A stretch of DNA of 6,294 nucleotides from positions 1 through 6,294 of the forward strand of contig URDV01000130.1 of assembly GCA_900546605.1 (NCBI GenBank), read 5' to 3'. How positions within the stretch are numbered: the stretch's first letter is position 1; each line of letters begins with the position of its first letter. Both the position numbers and the translations under genes were made by a program. Source of the DNA: an uncultured Prevotella sp. (GTDB lineage Bacteria > Bacteroidota > Bacteroidia > Bacteroidales > Bacteroidaceae). The notes under the pieces were generated by a model that saw nothing but the letters and a program-made list of their open reading frames with translations, was not told the DNA's origin and did no database searches. Positions 4,828 through 6,294 of this stretch are shown here, piece by piece.

Positions 4828-6294
4828 TTACTTAATGAACACCTTTTTACCTGTGTTGGTAACAAAGATACCATTGGCAGGGTAAAGCACGCGGCGACCA
4901 TTAAGGTCGTAGTACTCGACATTGTTCTTAGTGTTAGTTTGTGCTGCGTTAATGGCAGTAACTTGTCCAAAGTTAAAGTTGAGAGCAGTAGCAGCAGCTT
5001 CAGTAGAGGGTAAAGTGCTAGCCAAAACATAAGCCTTGTTAGCAGGAACGGTAGTGAGTTCGCTCTTAAGGAAGGCAGCTTTGTTTTCGCTATTAAGTGC
5101 TAACACGTAAGTGTCATTTCCTTCAAAGCCAATGCGCTTAGCAGTAGCTCCTACAAGTTTGTTGTCAGCAAGAGTCTTGTTGGTAGTAGTAATGGTAAGG
5201 TTGGCTGTAGTTTCACCTTCGTGGTAAAGAATAGCACCTTGGCCTGCGGGAATGATGCCATCAGTGATTTCGTTCAAGATGAGGTAACCACCATTTACTT
5301 CTGAAACGCTATAAGCAGTGATGCCACTGTTTGCAGGAACTTGTACAGCAAATGGGTATGCTACTGTGGCATAGTTGGCTGCGCTGATAGCAACGGGAAC
5401 TTCGGTTACCTTGATGAATTGCCAATAACCACCTTTATCGTTCTTATCATTATAAGCTTGGATAATATCGTAAGCATTACCACCAAATGCGTTGATGATG
5501 TTGTTATTAACAACCATTTGCAACATAGTTGCGGCATCGTTGCCAGCAAATGTAGCAGAAGGAACAGCCTTAAGTGTATAGTCGCCACCAGCGTTTACGT
5601 CGATAGGCATATCAATAGGTGCTGCGTTAGAACTCATGCGGCAACCAGTGTTGGCATTTTTAATCTTGTAAGTACCATCTCCGTTTGCAACAAGTTGCCA
5701 AAGTTGAGATACGAAGTTAGCATTGTCTGCAACACGACGGATTTTACGATCGATATTGTTGTCTTTCTTATAAGATGTAGCCAAACTACCATCGGTACCC
5801 ACAAAGATAGAAGCAGAAGTAAGATATTTCTTGGTGATGTTATGGATGTTCTGAATGCGATAGTAAGCGTTAGCGTCTGCTACAGGGTAATAGAATCTGT
5901 CGTAAGCTGCATCAATAGCAGCGATGGTAGTTGCCGTTCCTGCAGCAGTTTTGGCAGCTTCAACAGAAGCAGCTGTAGATGCTGTAAGCATAGTTGCACT
6001 CTCATCTTTAACACTAAGATTTGAAAGAGAATCGCTAGCAAGTGCTTTTGCGATAGCAACTGTGGCCTCTACGTCAGCAAGTTGGATAGTAAAGCTTGAA
6101 CCACCATCGTTTTGGGGGTCTGCTTGAGTTGTATTCCAAGAACCTAAACGATCATTCGCGTGGTCACCAAGAAATGCTGTTGTAGCATTTGAGAACTGCA
6201 AACTGAATCCTGCGTTGTTATTAGATGTATTGGTTTTAGCTATAAAGATAGTAGCATTAGTTGCATTAAGAGTAGCCGCAGCACCATTATTGTT
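4828..6294 (-). CDS. C-terminal part of a large secreted protein with lectin-like modules and a type IX sorting tail (partial)
   Basis: The reading frame stays open to the right window edge, so 488 residues are visible and the N-terminus lies outside; the TTG at 6201 is internal, not a start. Using visible residues: a first beta-rich module (about 28-70, FSLQFSNATTAFLGDHANDR, then GSSFTIQ) looks like a lectin-type repeat. An Ala/Thr-rich helical linker follows (about 75-132), then a ricin-like beta-trefoil module (about 142-296) with YYRIQNIHNITKKYLTS, LWQLVANGDGTYKIKN and GYWQFIKV. Next comes a beta-sandwich module common in Prevotella secreted enzymes (about 300-445, AYPFAVQVPANSG, IPAGQGAILYHEG). 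The last 30 residues carry YYDLNGRRV, PANGIFV and KKVFIK, the type IX secretion (Por) tail. Such layouts occur on secreted sialidases and other glycan-degrading enzymes, but no catalytic domain is in view, so the activity is unknown. No cysteine proteinase or hydrolase motif was seen. Confidence 0.85.
   Translation of the reverse strand, partial: NNNGAAATLNATNATIFIAKTNTSNNNAGFSLQFSNATTAFLGDHANDRLGSWNTTQADPQNDGGSSFTIQLADVEATVAIAKALASDSLSNLSVKDESATMLTASTAASVEAAKTAAGTATTIAAIDAAYDRFYYPVADANAYYRIQNIHNITKKYLTSASIFVGTDGSLATSYKKDNNIDRKIRRVADNANFVSQLWQLVANGDGTYKIKNANTGCRMSSNAAPIDMPIDVNAGGDYTLKAVPSATFAGNDAATMLQMVVNNNIINAFGGNAYDIIQAYNDKNDKGGYWQFIKVTEVPVAISAANYATVAYPFAVQVPANSGITAYSVSEVNGGYLILNEITDGIIPAGQGAILYHEGETTANLTITTTNKTLADNKLVGATAKRIGFEGNDTYVLALNSENKAAFLKSELTTVPANKAYVLASTLPSTEAAATALNFNFGQVTAINAAQTNTKNNVEYYDLNGRRVLYPANGIFVTNTGKKVFIK

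Noticed and set aside
5341..6024. Long plus-strand open frame opposite the secreted protein
   Set aside because: Its translation is rich in Cys, Ser and Val without any domain and mirrors the Ala/Thr/Asn-rich coding strand; a shadow of the real gene.
6199..6201. TTG at 6201 as the start of the secreted protein
   Set aside because: The frame stays open to 6294 with the same composition and the same lectin-like module continues across it, so the gene runs off the window edge.

Overview
The window looks like chromosomal DNA from a Bacteroidales bacterium, most likely Prevotella-like. Four things point that way: promoter boxes of the Bacteroidetes type (TAnnTTTG), a surface-lipoprotein export signal after the lipobox cysteine, a paired BtuB/BtuG cobalamin uptake operon, and a secreted protein ending in a type IX secretion (Por) tail. 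Genus and species cannot be fixed from the sequence alone.

Left part (about 90-3690, minus strand): a complete vitamin B12 uptake operon. Transcription probably starts just left of a TAACTTTG box (3680-3687) and runs through a cobalamin riboswitch (about 3514-3676). It then enters btuB (1355-3457, TonB-dependent outer-membrane receptor) and btuG (193-1302, surface beta-propeller lipoprotein that captures cobalamin for BtuB), and ends at a strong intrinsic terminator (96-162). The riboswitch should lower expression of both genes when cobalamin is plentiful. The first 90 or so bases hold no clear gene and may be the end of an insertion sequence.

Middle part (about 3690-4490): roughly 440 bases without a gene, holding an 8-bp GTTAAC-type tandem repeat and a cluster of small hairpins. 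To its right, on the plus strand, is a Bacteroidetes-type promoter and four copies of a 15-base core at exactly 33-bp spacing. These sit in front of a wrecked AAA+ ATPase gene of the DUF4143 type. Only the N-terminus with its Walker A motif and the last two dozen or so codons remain, in the same frame but separated by a stop codon and a large internal deletion.

Right part (4524-6294, minus strand): the 3' portion of a large secreted multidomain protein (lectin-like modules and a sorting tail; its N-terminus lies beyond the window). It is followed 45 bases later by a 58-residue acidic small protein with the N-terminal pattern of a common Bacteroidales small-protein group. A strong hairpin terminator that may work in both directions closes this unit.

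No clearly new biological system is visible. The best leads are the phased 33-bp repeat array with the deleted ATPase gene, and the small acidic protein behind the secreted-protein gene.
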